Assembly: GCF_009363075.1 (NCBI RefSeq)
Contig: NZ_CP045293.1
Span: 4,216,001 to 4,280,000, forward strand
Reading direction: 5' to 3'
Origin: Paenibacillus guangzhouensis
GTDB taxonomy: Bacteria > Bacillota > Bacilli > Paenibacillales > Paenibacillaceae
Length of the DNA stretch: 64,000 nucleotides
The notes below the pieces were generated by a model. That model was not told the DNA's origin, searched no databases, and was given only the letters and a program-made list of their open reading frames with translations. Of this stretch, positions 19,246 through 28,051 are shown piece by piece. Position 1 is the stretch's first letter. Each line of letters starts with the position of its first letter. A program made the translations under genes and the position numbers.

Positions 19246-19260
19246 TCATCTCCCCCTCTT

Positions 19261-20505
19261 CTAACCACCCACTAGCTCACCATCGAATAATAAGCCCGCC
19301 ATCTGAAGCTTGCTCCGATCCTGCAATGCATGACCCGTCGCTTGCAGCTCACCTTTCACTTTACCGGCTTCTTCCCCCTCTTCTTCGAATCGGAATAACG
19401 GAATCAACCTCACCTCCCCATGTTCAAGTCCGATCACTTCACTAATCTCCATCACATGTCTGGACCGATCACGAAGCCGTGATAAATGAACGATAATATC
19501 GATCGCAGAACAGATCTGCTGACGAATAACTTCAATCGGCAGCGGCGCACCGCTTAGCACCATCGTCTCCAAGCGGCTGATCATATCCTGCGGTCCATTG
19601 CTGTGACCTGTTGATAGCGAACCATCGTGTCCTGTGTTCATCGCCTGCAGCATGTCGAGGGCCTCCGCCCCGCGCACTTCCCCGACTACTATTCGGTTCG
19701 GACGCATCCGAAGCGAGGATCGAATCAAATCCCGGATCGATATCTCTCCTTTGCCTTCCGTATTTGCGTTCCGCGTCTCCAGCGCGACCAGATTCGGAAC
19801 CGTGCGAATTTGCAGTTCGGCAGAATCCTCAATCGTAATGACACGTTCATCGCTCGGAATATACTGCGATAAGGCGTTCAAGAAGGTCGTCTTCCCTGAA
19901 CCCGTTCCCCCGCTGATAAAGATGTTGTATTTGCCGCGAACGAGCCGCTGCAGAAATTGCGCCGCTTCCAAGGTCAGCGCCCCCTTCGCCACTAGATCAT
20001 CCATCGTCATCGGCTGGTCCGGAAATTTCCGAATCGTCATCGTCGGTCCCTTCAGCGCAATCGGCGGCAGAACCACGTTGACACGCGATCCATCCTTGAG
20101 CCGTGCATCGACAATCGGTGATGACTCATTTACTACCCGGTTCACTTGCGCAACGATCGATTGAATGATATCTTCAAGCCGATCTTGGGATTCAAATACC
20201 ACCTTCGCGCGCTCAACCTTCCCATCCATCTCAATGAAAATCTCGTCATGGCTGTTGATCATGATCTCGGTAATCCGGCGATCTTCCACATAAGGCTGTA
20301 ATACGTCCAGTCCGCGAAACGTGTAGTATACGCGACGAACAATCCGCTGTTTCTCTGACGCCGTCCAACTCTGAGCATGCTCATGCCTGAATACGGCTTG
20401 TTCAATCATCTTGTACAACTCGTCATCACTCGTTGACCCTGATAAATTCAGTCCCGTCCGTACGGTCTGGCGAATCGAAGACACCCACGCCTCTTGCTCA
20501 TCCAT
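19261..20505 (-). CDS. cpaF: Tad pilus ATPase (CpaF/TadA family)
   Basis: 414-residue secretion ATPase that powers Flp pilus assembly. Walker A GGTGSGKT at residues 199-206, Walker B-like RIVVGEVRG at 271-279, and the His box TGHDGSLSTGHSN at 291-303; the arginine-rich RMRPNR precedes Walker B. The N-terminal domain is the usual all-alpha CpaF type. The start ATG at 20505 overlaps the end of the TadZ-like gene by 8 bases (GGATGA region), which suggests coupled translation; a TTG seven codons upstream is possible but has no better site. Confidence 0.93.
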   Translation of the reverse strand: MDEQEAWVSSIRQTVRTGLNLSGSTSDDELYKMIEQAVFRHEHAQSWTASEKQRIVRRVYYTFRGLDVLQPYVEDRRITEIMINSHDEIFIEMDGKVERAKVVFESQDRLEDIIQSIVAQVNRVVNESSPIVDARLKDGSRVNVVLPPIALKGPTMTIRKFPDQPMTMDDLVAKGALTLEAAQFLQRLVRGKYNIFISGGTGSGKTTFLNALSQYIPSDERVITIEDSAELQIRTVPNLVALETRNANTEGKGEISIRDLIRSSLRMRPNRIVVGEVRGAEALDMLQAMNTGHDGSLSTGHSNGPQDMISRLETMVLSGAPLPIEVIRQQICSAIDIIVHLSRLRDRSRHVMEISEVIGLEHGEVRLIPLFRFEEEGEEAGKVKGELQATGHALQDRSKLQMAGLLFDGELVGG

Positions 20506-21643
20506 ACATCGTCGCCCCTTCTTCAACGCACAACTTCATCACCGCCGATTGGAAAGTAGCTGCTTGCAACAAGACTTGCGGCTGATCGATCTGTTTCCAT
20601 GCCGCAATATAGGGAAGATGAGCGCTTACGCGAATCCGCGATGATCGGACAGGATTCACCATCTGTCCAAGATATTTATTCACCGCAAAACAGGTCTTGT
20701 GCAGCAGCGCCGACAACGATTGGCTGGATTGATGGAGCTCCAAATACTGGAGTACCTGCTCTGTCTTCCAGAGCATTAAAGCATCGTCTTGCAGGAGCCA
20801 GAAGAGCTTATCACTGTATTCCATTGCTGCAATGGTCCGCTCCTCCATGGCTGAATCCAAATCTACGACAACCGTGTCGTACGCTCCCGATCGTTGAATC
20901 AGATCAAGTAGACGACGTGCATCCTGCTGATTTATCTGCTTCATTTCATCCAAATTATGCAGTGGATCAAAATAATCGAAGTTCATCGTAGCCCCGCTCG
21001 ACTTGAAAGCATTCCACTCCGTTAACAATTCGTCCACGCTTCGCTCCGATTTCAAATAATAGAGGAGCTTCGACAAACGATTAGCAGGATCCACAGCTGG
21101 TGGACTGCGATATGCATCGAATAATAACGCGGATCCGTTCAACATCTCTAGACTCAAGTAGAACACCCGTTGCCCCTGTAATGTCAGCTGCCTGCAAAAG
21201 TTCAGCGCGAGTGTCGACTTGCCCATCCCAGCTACCGCAGAATATATTGAAATCACCTTCGTGCGCCCCGTCTTGTCTCCATCATTCAGACTCAGATTAC
21301 GCTCCCCGCCGTACTTCGACAGTAAGGTGGAGAGAAGAACATGCAGCGGCTGGTATTTGCCAATCTTCTTCCCAGTCTCCGTCGCCCCCGATCCCCCAAT
21401 ATCTTCACTTAGGAGCAGAATTGGACACGCACAATTTGCGGTACTCTCCATTGCGAGAAATGCCTCCTCTCCCAAGATGAGATCCACCGAGGATTCATGC
21501 TGCACGTAATACCGGAAAGACTCCAGCTGCGTGAACGACTTCATCGTCACTTCATGAACAAATTCCGAGGACTGCACATAATGCATGAATAACTCCACAT
21601 ACTCTCGATCTGCGGAAGCTAATACAAGATTTAATTTCTTCAT
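20498..21643 (-). CDS. TadZ/CpaE-like pilus localisation ATPase
   Basis: 381 residues. The N-terminal ~110 residues have the layout of a degenerate receiver domain (NLVLASADREYVELF; VDLILGEEAFL). The C-terminal domain is a MinD/ParA-type P-loop with a deviant Walker A, YSAVAGMGKSTLAL at residues 134-147, and TVVVDLDSAMEER further on. In other Tad systems TadZ/CpaE places the pilus machine at the cell pole. GGGAGGAGGGAG lies upstream of the ATG. It is the first large gene of the operon. Confidence 0.88.
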   Translation of the reverse strand: MKKLNLVLASADREYVELFMHYVQSSEFVHEVTMKSFTQLESFRYYVQHESSVDLILGEEAFLAMESTANCACPILLLSEDIGGSGATETGKKIGKYQPLHVLLSTLLSKYGGERNLSLNDGDKTGRTKVISIYSAVAGMGKSTLALNFCRQLTLQGQRVFYLSLEMLNGSALLFDAYRSPPAVDPANRLSKLLYYLKSERSVDELLTEWNAFKSSGATMNFDYFDPLHNLDEMKQINQQDARRLLDLIQRSGAYDTVVVDLDSAMEERTIAAMEYSDKLFWLLQDDALMLWKTEQVLQYLELHQSSQSLSALLHKTCFAVNKYLGQMVNPVRSSRIRVSAHLPYIAAWKQIDQPQVLLQAATFQSAVMKLCVEEGATMYG

Positions 21644-21674
21644 GCGTTCTCCCTCCTCCCATACCTGGATCTCA

Positions 21675-21770
21675 TCACATCATGCCTGCCATCTTGAGCA
21701 CACCGCCAATACAACACACCACACCTATCACAGCCATGAATACTGCCGTCTGAAGCTCCCATCGCTGCAA
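21675..21770 (-). CDS. candidate 31-residue membrane peptide at the head of the Tad operon
   Basis: A short reading frame starts at TTG (21768-21770) with a perfect AAAGGAGG exactly 7 bases upstream, and ends 31 bases before the TadZ-like ATG. The peptide begins MQRWELQT and continues with AVFMAVIGVVCCIGGVLKMA, a single predicted membrane helix with two adjacent cysteines, ending GMM. No other frame uses that ribosome binding site. The site strength, spacing, hydrophobic design and operon position are the evidence; no homologue is recognised. It may be a small Tad component or a leader peptide for the downstream genes. Confidence 0.55.
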   Translation of the reverse strand: MQRWELQTAVFMAVIGVVCCIGGVLKMAGMM

Positions 21771-21801
21771 GCAGCCCCCTCCTTTCGCTCCGCCAAAACG
21801 C

Positions 21802-21846
21802 AAAAAAACCGCCACCAAACGCAGGATACCTGCGAATGATGACGGT
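21802..21846 (-). terminator. terminator-like hairpin in the Tad operon leader
   Basis: Minus strand: ACCGTCATCA and TGGTGGCGGT pair (10 pairs with G-T), enclosing an inner stem CGCAGG/CCTGCG with loop TAT, followed by seven T. No gene lies upstream in this direction; the next gene beyond is divergent. It therefore sits between the predicted promoter and the first reading frame of the Tad operon and looks like an attenuator. Confidence 0.7.
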
Positions 21847-21877
21847 GCTTCCGTTCATCTGTTCTGTATTTAACGAT

Positions 21878-21906
21878 AGATTAGCATAAAAACACACGCA
21901 TGACAA
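21878..21906 (-). promoter_or_regulatory. predicted promoter of the Tad operon
   Basis: Minus strand TTGTCA (21901-21906) and TAATCT (21878-21883) are 17 bases apart, and TGC precedes the -10 as in extended -10 promoters. The -10 match is only moderate. Confidence 0.45.
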
Positions 21907-22051
21907 GAAGATTTATCCAATTCTACACGTAACTTACACTTCGAACCTGTGTTGTAAGACTTTGTTCGCTTGCCAAGGCCGCTTTTTGTGCGCATACTTA
22001 AGTTCACGATGTCAGTTCACGATGCCATCAAGAATTACATAAGGAGTGCCT

Positions 22052-22852
22052 ATGAATTTGAAAAACCGATTTAAGAACTCATTCACCCCTGTCCGTCTAA
22101 CGACGGCTATCTTATTGATCTTCATCATTGTATTAACTGGTTGCAGTACTGCTTCCACAAACGCCGGCGATACCAATGCGAAAGTCGTGAAGGTCGTCGA
22201 CGGCGATACGTTAGATGTCGAGTTCAATGGCAAAACAGAGCGTATCCGGTTGCTGCTCGTCGATACGCCAGAGACCGTGCATCCCTCCAAGCCGGTGGAG
22301 CCCTTCGGACCTGAAGCATCTAAATTCGCCAAAGAAACGCTCTCCAATCAACGCGTGAAGGTAGAATTCGACGTCTCGGAACGTGATAAGTACGGTCGAC
22401 TGCTGGCCTACGTCTGGATCGACGGCAAGATGTTCAACGAACTGCTGCTAGAAAAGGGCCTGGCTCGGGTCGCTTACGTCTATCCTCCTAACGTGAAATA
22501 CGTAGATCAATTCCGCGCCATTCAATCCAAAGCCCAAAAAGCAGAGCTTGGCATCTGGAGCATAGAAAATTATGCAACCGATCGCGGGTTCGATGATGCA
22601 GCGGCGAAGAAATCGGAGCAGGGCGCAAAGTCGACAACCAAAGCGAAGGATACATCCGCGACGGACAATGCCAAAAAGCCTTCAACGATCGGCTCCTGCA
22701 AGAAACCAACGATCAAAGGCAATATCAGTAGTAAGGGCGATAAAATCTACCACGTACCCGGCGGTCAATCCTACGAATCGACCAAAGCGGAAGAAATGTT
22801 CTGCTCTGAGGCGGATGCCGAGGCAGCCGGATTCCGTAAAGCAAAGCGCTGA
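22052..22852 (+). CDS. secreted thermonuclease-like (SNase) lipoprotein
   Basis: 266 residues. A lipoprotein signal peptide ends in the lipobox LTGC (Cys at about residue 32). The staphylococcal nuclease fold follows at about residues 45-175: VVDGDTLDVEF, the active-site RIRLLLVDTPE, and DKYGRLLAYVW with the second catalytic arginine; LGIWS closes the domain. A Lys/Ser-rich linker leads to a C-terminal segment (CKKPTIKGNISSKGDKIYH, then FCSEADAEAAGFRKAKR) often attached to secreted SNases. AAGGAG lies 5 bases before the ATG at 22052. Expected to degrade DNA or RNA outside the membrane. Confidence 0.9.
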   Translation: MNLKNRFKNSFTPVRLTTAILLIFIIVLTGCSTASTNAGDTNAKVVKVVDGDTLDVEFNGKTERIRLLLVDTPETVHPSKPVEPFGPEASKFAKETLSNQRVKVEFDVSERDKYGRLLAYVWIDGKMFNELLLEKGLARVAYVYPPNVKYVDQFRAIQSKAQKAELGIWSIENYATDRGFDDAAAKKSEQGAKSTTKAKDTSATDNAKKPSTIGSCKKPTIKGNISSKGDKIYHVPGGQSYESTKAEEMFCSEADAEAAGFRKAKR

Positions 22853-22866
22853 TCCTGTGCCAGCTG

Positions 22867-22913
22867 ACCCGCAAATGGGCTCTTTAAAAGGGAGCCATCT
22901 TGCGGGTTTTTTT
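22867..22913 (+). terminator. intrinsic terminator of the nuclease gene
   Basis: ACCCGCAA and TTGCGGGT enclose an inner stem GGCTCTTT/AAGGGAGCC-like, followed by a run of seven T. It starts 14 bases after the stop codon. Confidence 0.88.
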
Positions 22914-22934
22914 CATTTTCTAGCACGTTCTACG

Positions 22935-22970
22935 AAAAAAGATGACCCCTCAGCCATTGAGAAGTCATCT
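22935..22970 (-). terminator. intrinsic terminator of the aldo/keto reductase gene
   Basis: Minus strand AGATGACTTCTCA and TGAGGGGTCATCT pair around a short loop and are followed by T residues. It lies 8 bases after the stop codon. Confidence 0.8.
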
Positions 22971-22978
22971 GGTTTCCT

Positions 22979-23965
22979 CTATTTCAAAATCGCTTCAATC
23001 TCCGCCAGCTCATCGCTGCTGAAATCCAAGTTATTAATTGCTGCGACGTTCTCCTCGAGCTGCGGCACACGGCTCGCACCGATCAGCACCGACGTCACGC
23101 GACCGCCGCGAAGCACCCAAGCCAGCGCCATTTGCGCAAGCGATTGGCCGCGTCTAGCTGCAATCTGCTGCAGTTTGCGCGCCTTCGCAATCACTTCATC
23201 GGTCACGTCCTTCTTATTCAGGAACCCGCCGCGCCCTGCACGGGAATCTTGCGGAATACCATCGAGATAGCGGTCCGTCAACAACCCTTGCGCAAGCGGT
23301 GAGAAGGCAATGCTGCCAACGCCGTTTTCTTCGAGCACATCCTGCAGCCCATCTTCGATCCAGCGGTTGAACATGGAATACGAAGGCTGATGAATCAATA
23401 ACGGCGTGCCTAGACTGCGCAGAATTTTTACCGCTTCCGCCGTCTGCTCCGCATTATAATTGGAAATCCCCACATACAACGCTTTCCCTTGACGCACAAT
23501 CAAATCAAGCGCTGCCATGGTCTCTTCCAGCGGTGTATCCGGATCTGGGCGGTGATGATAGAAAATATCGACATAGTCCAGGTTCATCCGTTTCAGGCTC
23601 TGATCCAGGCTCGATACGAGATATTTCTTCGAACCCCATTCGCCATATGGCCCTTCCCACATGTAGTATCCCGCTTTGGTCGAGATGATGAGTTCATCCC
23701 GATACGGTGCGAGATCCTTCTGCATCATCCGGCCGAACATCGACTCCGCTGAACCCGGAGGAGGTCCATAATTATTCGCCAGATCAATATGCGTAATCCC
23801 GAGATCAAACGCTCTACGCAGCAGCGCTCTGCCGTTCTCCTCGGTGTCCACACCGCCGAAGTTATGCCACATGCCGAGCGAGACGGCAGGCAGCTTCAAC
23901 CCGGATTTGCCCGTGCGATTGTATTTCATCGTGCTGTAACGCTCATGATTTGCCTGATAAGTCAT
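22979..23965 (-). CDS. aldo/keto reductase, YghZ-like
   Basis: 328-residue NADPH-dependent oxidoreductase with an (alpha/beta)8 barrel. Catalytic tetrad positions are visible: Asp and Tyr in HIDLANNYGPPPGSAE, Lys in IISTKAGYYMW, His in DIFYHHRPDPDTPLEE. The long PPPGSAESMFGRM loop and YNAEQTAEA, IAFSPLAQGLLT and VLIGASRVPQLEENV match the AKR14/YghZ group, which reduces aldehydes such as glyceraldehyde 3-phosphate and methylglyoxal. GGGAGG lies 8 bases upstream of the ATG. It is downstream of, but probably separate from, the fatty acid operon. Confidence 0.92.
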   Translation of the reverse strand: MTYQANHERYSTMKYNRTGKSGLKLPAVSLGMWHNFGGVDTEENGRALLRRAFDLGITHIDLANNYGPPPGSAESMFGRMMQKDLAPYRDELIISTKAGYYMWEGPYGEWGSKKYLVSSLDQSLKRMNLDYVDIFYHHRPDPDTPLEETMAALDLIVRQGKALYVGISNYNAEQTAEAVKILRSLGTPLLIHQPSYSMFNRWIEDGLQDVLEENGVGSIAFSPLAQGLLTDRYLDGIPQDSRAGRGGFLNKKDVTDEVIAKARKLQQIAARRGQSLAQMALAWVLRGGRVTSVLIGASRVPQLEENVAAINNLDFSSDELAEIEAILK

Positions 23966-24051
23966 TGTACTTGCCTCCCATGGATCTTATTGAAGTACAT
24001 GCTTCTTCAACAAAATGGTAAGCCCAAGCAAAGGCAAAGTCAAATTTTACC

Positions 24052-24477
24052 TTAGTCGCCCGAAATAATACGAAATGTCCCCGTTCCAATCGAGCCCAAC
24101 TGGCCCTCGCTGTCCGTAATGGAGCCGTAGACGGTTAACATTTTGCGGGATTGATGCAATAAGTCTGCGGTGACGATCAATTTTCCTGCATACATCGGCG
24201 CGACATAATGAACATTCAGATTCGTCGTTACCGTCTTCGCACCTGGCAGCAGGGAAGCAATCAACACCCCCATCGCATTGTCTAACAGTGATGACAACAC
24301 ACCGCCGTGCACCATGCCGATCAAATTCATATGATGCGTCGTCGCTTCGAGACTAATGATCGCTTGCTTCGGCGTCAACGACTCCACCTGGCAGCCCAAA
24401 TACCCCCAGAATGTCTCCTCTGCTGCCTGCGCAATTTTTGCAATATAGGCCTCCCGTTCAGCCTCGCTCATATCCAT
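24052..24477 (-). CDS. PaaI family hotdog thioesterase
   Basis: 141-residue hotdog-fold acyl-CoA thioesterase. The family helix is seen as LIGMVHGGVLSSLLDNAMG (about residues 50-68) and the sheet as TNLNVHYVAPMYAGKLIVTADLL split around residues 85-108. The ATG at 24477 has GGGAGG 8 bases upstream. It is the last gene of the beta-oxidation operon, 45 bases after the acyl-CoA ligase, so a role in recycling CoA from stalled acyl-CoA intermediates is likely (inference). Confidence 0.88.
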   Translation of the reverse strand: MDMSEAEREAYIAKIAQAAEETFWGYLGCQVESLTPKQAIISLEATTHHMNLIGMVHGGVLSSLLDNAMGVLIASLLPGAKTVTTNLNVHYVAPMYAGKLIVTADLLHQSRKMLTVYGSITDSEGQLGSIGTGTFRIISGD

Positions 24478-24522
24478 CCTTCGCACCTCCCTACAGCCAA
24501 CCGAGCAAGCACTTGCACCGTG

Positions 24523-26220
24523 CTATTTCCCTTTCGGGGTTTTATTCAATTCTTCCTCCAAGAGCTTGCGGCGCAGCACTTTTCCGATAATGTTCTTCGG
24601 TAGTGATTCACGGAATTCATACAACCGCGGTACTTTGTAAGCAGCCAGTCGCTCTCGGCACCATGCGGTAATCTCTTGCTCCGATGTGAACTCCCCATCC
24701 CGCAGCACGATGTACGCCTTGACCGTCTCGCCGCGGTAATCATCCGGGACGCCGACCGCAATCGCTTCTTTGATGCTTGGATGCTCGAAGAGCACTTCGT
24801 CGATTTCGCGCGGATAAATTTTGAACCCGCCAGCGATAATGACATCCTTCTTCCGATCTACAATGGCAAAAAATCCGTCCTCGTCCATCGTCCCCATATC
24901 CCCGGTGTAGAGCCAGCCATCCTGCAGCACTTGCTCTGTCTCTTGCGGGCGATTCCAGTACCCTTTCATCACTTGCGGACCCTTGACGAGCAGCTCGCCT
25001 ACCGAACCAATCGGCAGCTCCTCTCCCGTATCGGGATCGATGATTTTGGCATCGGTATCGGGCAGCGGAATGCCGATCGTTCCGATCTTGCGCTTCTCCC
25101 AGACCGTATTCGCATGGGTGACGGGAGCAGCCTCCGTCAACCCGTAGCCCTCAACCAATCGTCCACCAGACAAGCCTTCGAACGTCTCCTGCACTTCAAT
25201 CGGCAACGGCGCAGATCCGCTCACGCAAGCCTTAATCGAAGACAGGTCGTATTTCGCAATGTCCTTATGGTGAATAAGTGCGATATACATCGTCGGCGCC
25301 CCAGGGAAAATCGTCGGTCTATGCTTATCGATCGTCTTCAGCACTTGGCTGACCTCGAATCGCGGCAGTAGAAGCAGCATACCTCCGGAATACACGCACT
25401 GATTCAATATGACCGTCAGGCCAAAGACATGGAAGCAAGGCAGGGCGCCGAGATAACGTTCTTGACCGAACTCCGCGCGATAGAACCATTTGGAGACTTG
25501 GTACGTATTTGCAATGAGGTTCTTATGGGTTAGCATCGCACCCTTCGGAACCCCCGTCGTACCTCCGGTATACTGCAGAACGGCAAGATCTTCGTCTGCG
25601 TCCACCTGCACCATTTCGAAGACGGGAGAAGCACTTGCGAGCAGCTTGCGAAAGGAATGCACGGACCTGCCGTAGGTAACGGACAAGTTCTGACCGTCTT
25701 TTTTTGCTTTGACCGGATAGAGCCATTTCACCGGAATGGGCAGCACATCCCGCAGCGAGGCGACAATCACATGCTGAATCGAAGTCTGCGGCTGAACAGC
25801 CAACACGCGATGATGCATGAAATCGAGGGTTACAATGGCCTTCGCGCCGGAATCCTGCATCTGATGCCGCAGCTCCCCCTCCATATAGAGGGGGTTCGTC
25901 TGGACGACGATGGCGCCAATCGACAGAATGCCGAAGTAGGCGATCACCATCTGCGGGCAGTTCGGGAGCATAATCGCTATGCGATCCCCTGCCTTCATAC
26001 CTAAGGCGAGCAGCGCATTCGCGAAGCGATTTGACTCGCATAGCAGTTCACCATACGTCATTCGTTTGCCCATAAAATCTATCGCTGGACGACTGCCGAA
26101 CTTCGTGGCGGAATCGACGAGAAATTGAGCGACGTTCTGATCCGGATAATCATTCGATGGAGCGACTTCTTGCGGATAGTGCCTTAACCAAACCTTGGAT
26201 GAATGCAATATCGAACACAT
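24523..26220 (-). CDS. fadD: long-chain fatty acid-CoA ligase
   Basis: 565-residue AMP-forming ligase that activates fatty acids to acyl-CoA with ATP. Adenylation motifs: A3 LQYTGGTTGVPKGAMLTH (about residues 212-229), A5 EGYGLTEAAPVTH, A7 GWLYTGDMG, A8 IVDRKKDVIIAGGFKIYPREI (read at about 447-467, quoted only in part here: DRKKDVIIAGGFK), and A10 PKNIIGKVLRR with the acylation lysine. All are intact. The ATG has AGGAAGG only two bases upstream, so a start slightly further in is possible. It follows the acyl-CoA dehydrogenase gene by 13 bases. Confidence 0.93.
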   Translation of the reverse strand: MCSILHSSKVWLRHYPQEVAPSNDYPDQNVAQFLVDSATKFGSRPAIDFMGKRMTYGELLCESNRFANALLALGMKAGDRIAIMLPNCPQMVIAYFGILSIGAIVVQTNPLYMEGELRHQMQDSGAKAIVTLDFMHHRVLAVQPQTSIQHVIVASLRDVLPIPVKWLYPVKAKKDGQNLSVTYGRSVHSFRKLLASASPVFEMVQVDADEDLAVLQYTGGTTGVPKGAMLTHKNLIANTYQVSKWFYRAEFGQERYLGALPCFHVFGLTVILNQCVYSGGMLLLLPRFEVSQVLKTIDKHRPTIFPGAPTMYIALIHHKDIAKYDLSSIKACVSGSAPLPIEVQETFEGLSGGRLVEGYGLTEAAPVTHANTVWEKRKIGTIGIPLPDTDAKIIDPDTGEELPIGSVGELLVKGPQVMKGYWNRPQETEQVLQDGWLYTGDMGTMDEDGFFAIVDRKKDVIIAGGFKIYPREIDEVLFEHPSIKEAIAVGVPDDYRGETVKAYIVLRDGEFTSEQEITAWCRERLAAYKVPRLYEFRESLPKNIIGKVLRRKLLEEELNKTPKGK

Positions 26221-26233
26221 CCCTTCCTATGGA

Positions 26234-28015
26234 TTAAGACTGATATTTCTCCCCATGAATGACCCGAGCCCCGATCGCCCGTTTCAACTGCGTCGTATTG
26301 ACCGGAGTATGACGAGCCAGCTTCTTCAAGATCGACAGCTGCGTCCGCAGGACATCGCCTGTTTCTAGCGTCGAGAGCGTAATTTTCGCTTCGGATTCGA
26401 TCCGTTCGAACGCTTCCTGCGCGAACACCTGCGTCATTTGAATATAGTTCAGCGATTCCGCCTCGGATGATCTAGCGACCTGCTTCTCTGCGCGCAGCAG
26501 CGCGCTCTCGAGCGCATAGATCTGAATCATCATGTCTGCAAGGCTGCTCAGAATCTCTTGTTCCGCTTCGATGCGCGTACCGACCTTCTGAATCGCGACG
26601 CCGCCGGCGAACAAGAAGATTTTTTTCGCCATGCTTAGCAAATGACGCTCCTGTTCCAACACGCCGTCAAAGGTCTGGCCGGGAATCAGCTGCAGCAGCT
26701 CAGACTGTAAGGCTTCTGCTTTCTGGATGAGCGGCAATTCGCCTTTTAATGCCTTCTTCAGCAATGTTCCTGGAATTAGGAGCCGATTGATTTCATTGGT
26801 ACCTTCGAAAATTCGATTGATGCGCGAATCCCGGTAGATGCGTTCAATTTTGTACTCTTGAATGAAGCCGTAGCCGCCATGGATTTGGACGCCCTCATCC
26901 GCGACGAAGTCAAGCGCTTCCGAAGCAAATACTTTGTTGATCGAGCATTCCAGCGCGTACTCCGATATTCCTTTGGCCGACTGCTTCCCCGCGTCCGGAC
27001 TCGTATGATCCAGATCGCTGAGAATATGATCGATGTATCCAGCGGTGCGATAGACCATGCTCTCCATGACATACGTCGTTATATTCATCTCGGCTAGCTT
27101 CTTCCCGATCAACGGGAACGAGGCGATCGGCTTGCCGAACTGAGTTCGCACATTGGCATATTGCGCTGCGATGTGAATCGCTTCCTTCGCACCGCCTAGG
27201 CAGCCTGCCCCAAGCTTGAACCGACCGATATTGAGGATGTTAAATGCAATAAGATGCCCTTTGCCTATTTCACCGAGCAAGTTATCGACAGGGACATGCG
27301 CCTCTTCGAAAAATAAAGGCCGCGTCGAGGAGCCCTTAATCCCCATCTTTTTCTCTTCGGGCCCAAGGGTGAAGCCCGGCGTATCCTTCTCCACGATAAA
27401 AGCAGAGAAATGTTGCCCGTCAACCTTCGCGTACACGATAAATAGGTCCGCAAAGCCCGCATTCGTAATAAATACCTTTGAGCCGTTCAAGATGTAATGC
27501 TGGCCGTCATCGGACAGCTTCGCCGTCGTCTTCGCACCCAGCGCATCCGAACCCGATGTAGGCTCCGTGAGGCAATACGCCGCGATCTTTGCGCCTGTTG
27601 CCAGGTCAGGCAGATAGCGGGCCTTCTGCTCCGGCGTCCCGAAGAACACGATCGGTAATGTGCCGATCCCGACGTGAGCGCCGACGGACAATGCGAAGGA
27701 AGAAGCTCCTGCCAGCACTTCGTTAATGATGGTCGAGCTGACTTTGTCTAGGCCGAGCCCGCCGTAGATTTCCGGGATATCCGAGCTGAGCAGCCCGAGC
27801 TCCCCTGCCTTGCGCATGAGCTTCACCGTTAATTCATAGTCCAGCTTCTCCAGCTGCTCATCCTGCGGCAGCACATCCGTCTGCAGAAATTGCTTTGTCG
27901 TCTCGACGAACATCCGCTGTTCTTCGGTGAAGTCCTCCGGCGTAACAATCCGATCTGGCGAAATGTCTTCAATGACGAAGCTTCCGCCAATGATTCGATC
28001 GATCACTTTCCCCAT
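26234..28015 (-). CDS. fadE: acyl-CoA dehydrogenase
   Basis: 593-residue flavoenzyme for the first oxidation of beta-oxidation, giving trans-2-enoyl-CoA and passing electrons to ETF. The dehydrogenase core spans about residues 25-400: YGGLGLDKVSSTIINEV, AAYCLTEPTSGSDALGAKT for the FAD/substrate site, and VDGQHFSAFIVEKDTPGF. The Glu-bearing segment reads IHGGYGFIQEYKIERIYRD. About 170 further helical residues follow, as in the B. subtilis FadE and mammalian VLCAD type rather than the 380-residue short form. GGAGGGAG precedes the ATG. Confidence 0.94.
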   Translation of the reverse strand: MGKVIDRIIGGSFVIEDISPDRIVTPEDFTEEQRMFVETTKQFLQTDVLPQDEQLEKLDYELTVKLMRKAGELGLLSSDIPEIYGGLGLDKVSSTIINEVLAGASSFALSVGAHVGIGTLPIVFFGTPEQKARYLPDLATGAKIAAYCLTEPTSGSDALGAKTTAKLSDDGQHYILNGSKVFITNAGFADLFIVYAKVDGQHFSAFIVEKDTPGFTLGPEEKKMGIKGSSTRPLFFEEAHVPVDNLLGEIGKGHLIAFNILNIGRFKLGAGCLGGAKEAIHIAAQYANVRTQFGKPIASFPLIGKKLAEMNITTYVMESMVYRTAGYIDHILSDLDHTSPDAGKQSAKGISEYALECSINKVFASEALDFVADEGVQIHGGYGFIQEYKIERIYRDSRINRIFEGTNEINRLLIPGTLLKKALKGELPLIQKAEALQSELLQLIPGQTFDGVLEQERHLLSMAKKIFLFAGGVAIQKVGTRIEAEQEILSSLADMMIQIYALESALLRAEKQVARSSEAESLNYIQMTQVFAQEAFERIESEAKITLSTLETGDVLRTQLSILKKLARHTPVNTTQLKRAIGARVIHGEKYQS

Positions 28016-28051
28016 CTTACTCCCTCCATGTACGCAAATTGTTGAATCGAT

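Noticed and set aside
21802-21880. Cyclic-di-GMP riboswitch in the Tad leader
   Set aside because: The leader before the terminator is only about 25 bases from the predicted start and lacks the conserved GEMM motifs; only an attenuator-like hairpin can be supported.
21640-21906. 88-codon minus-strand frame before the TadZ-like gene
   Set aside because: It runs through the leader hairpin and its T tract and has no ribosome binding site; the strong AAAGGAGG there serves the 31-codon frame in another register.
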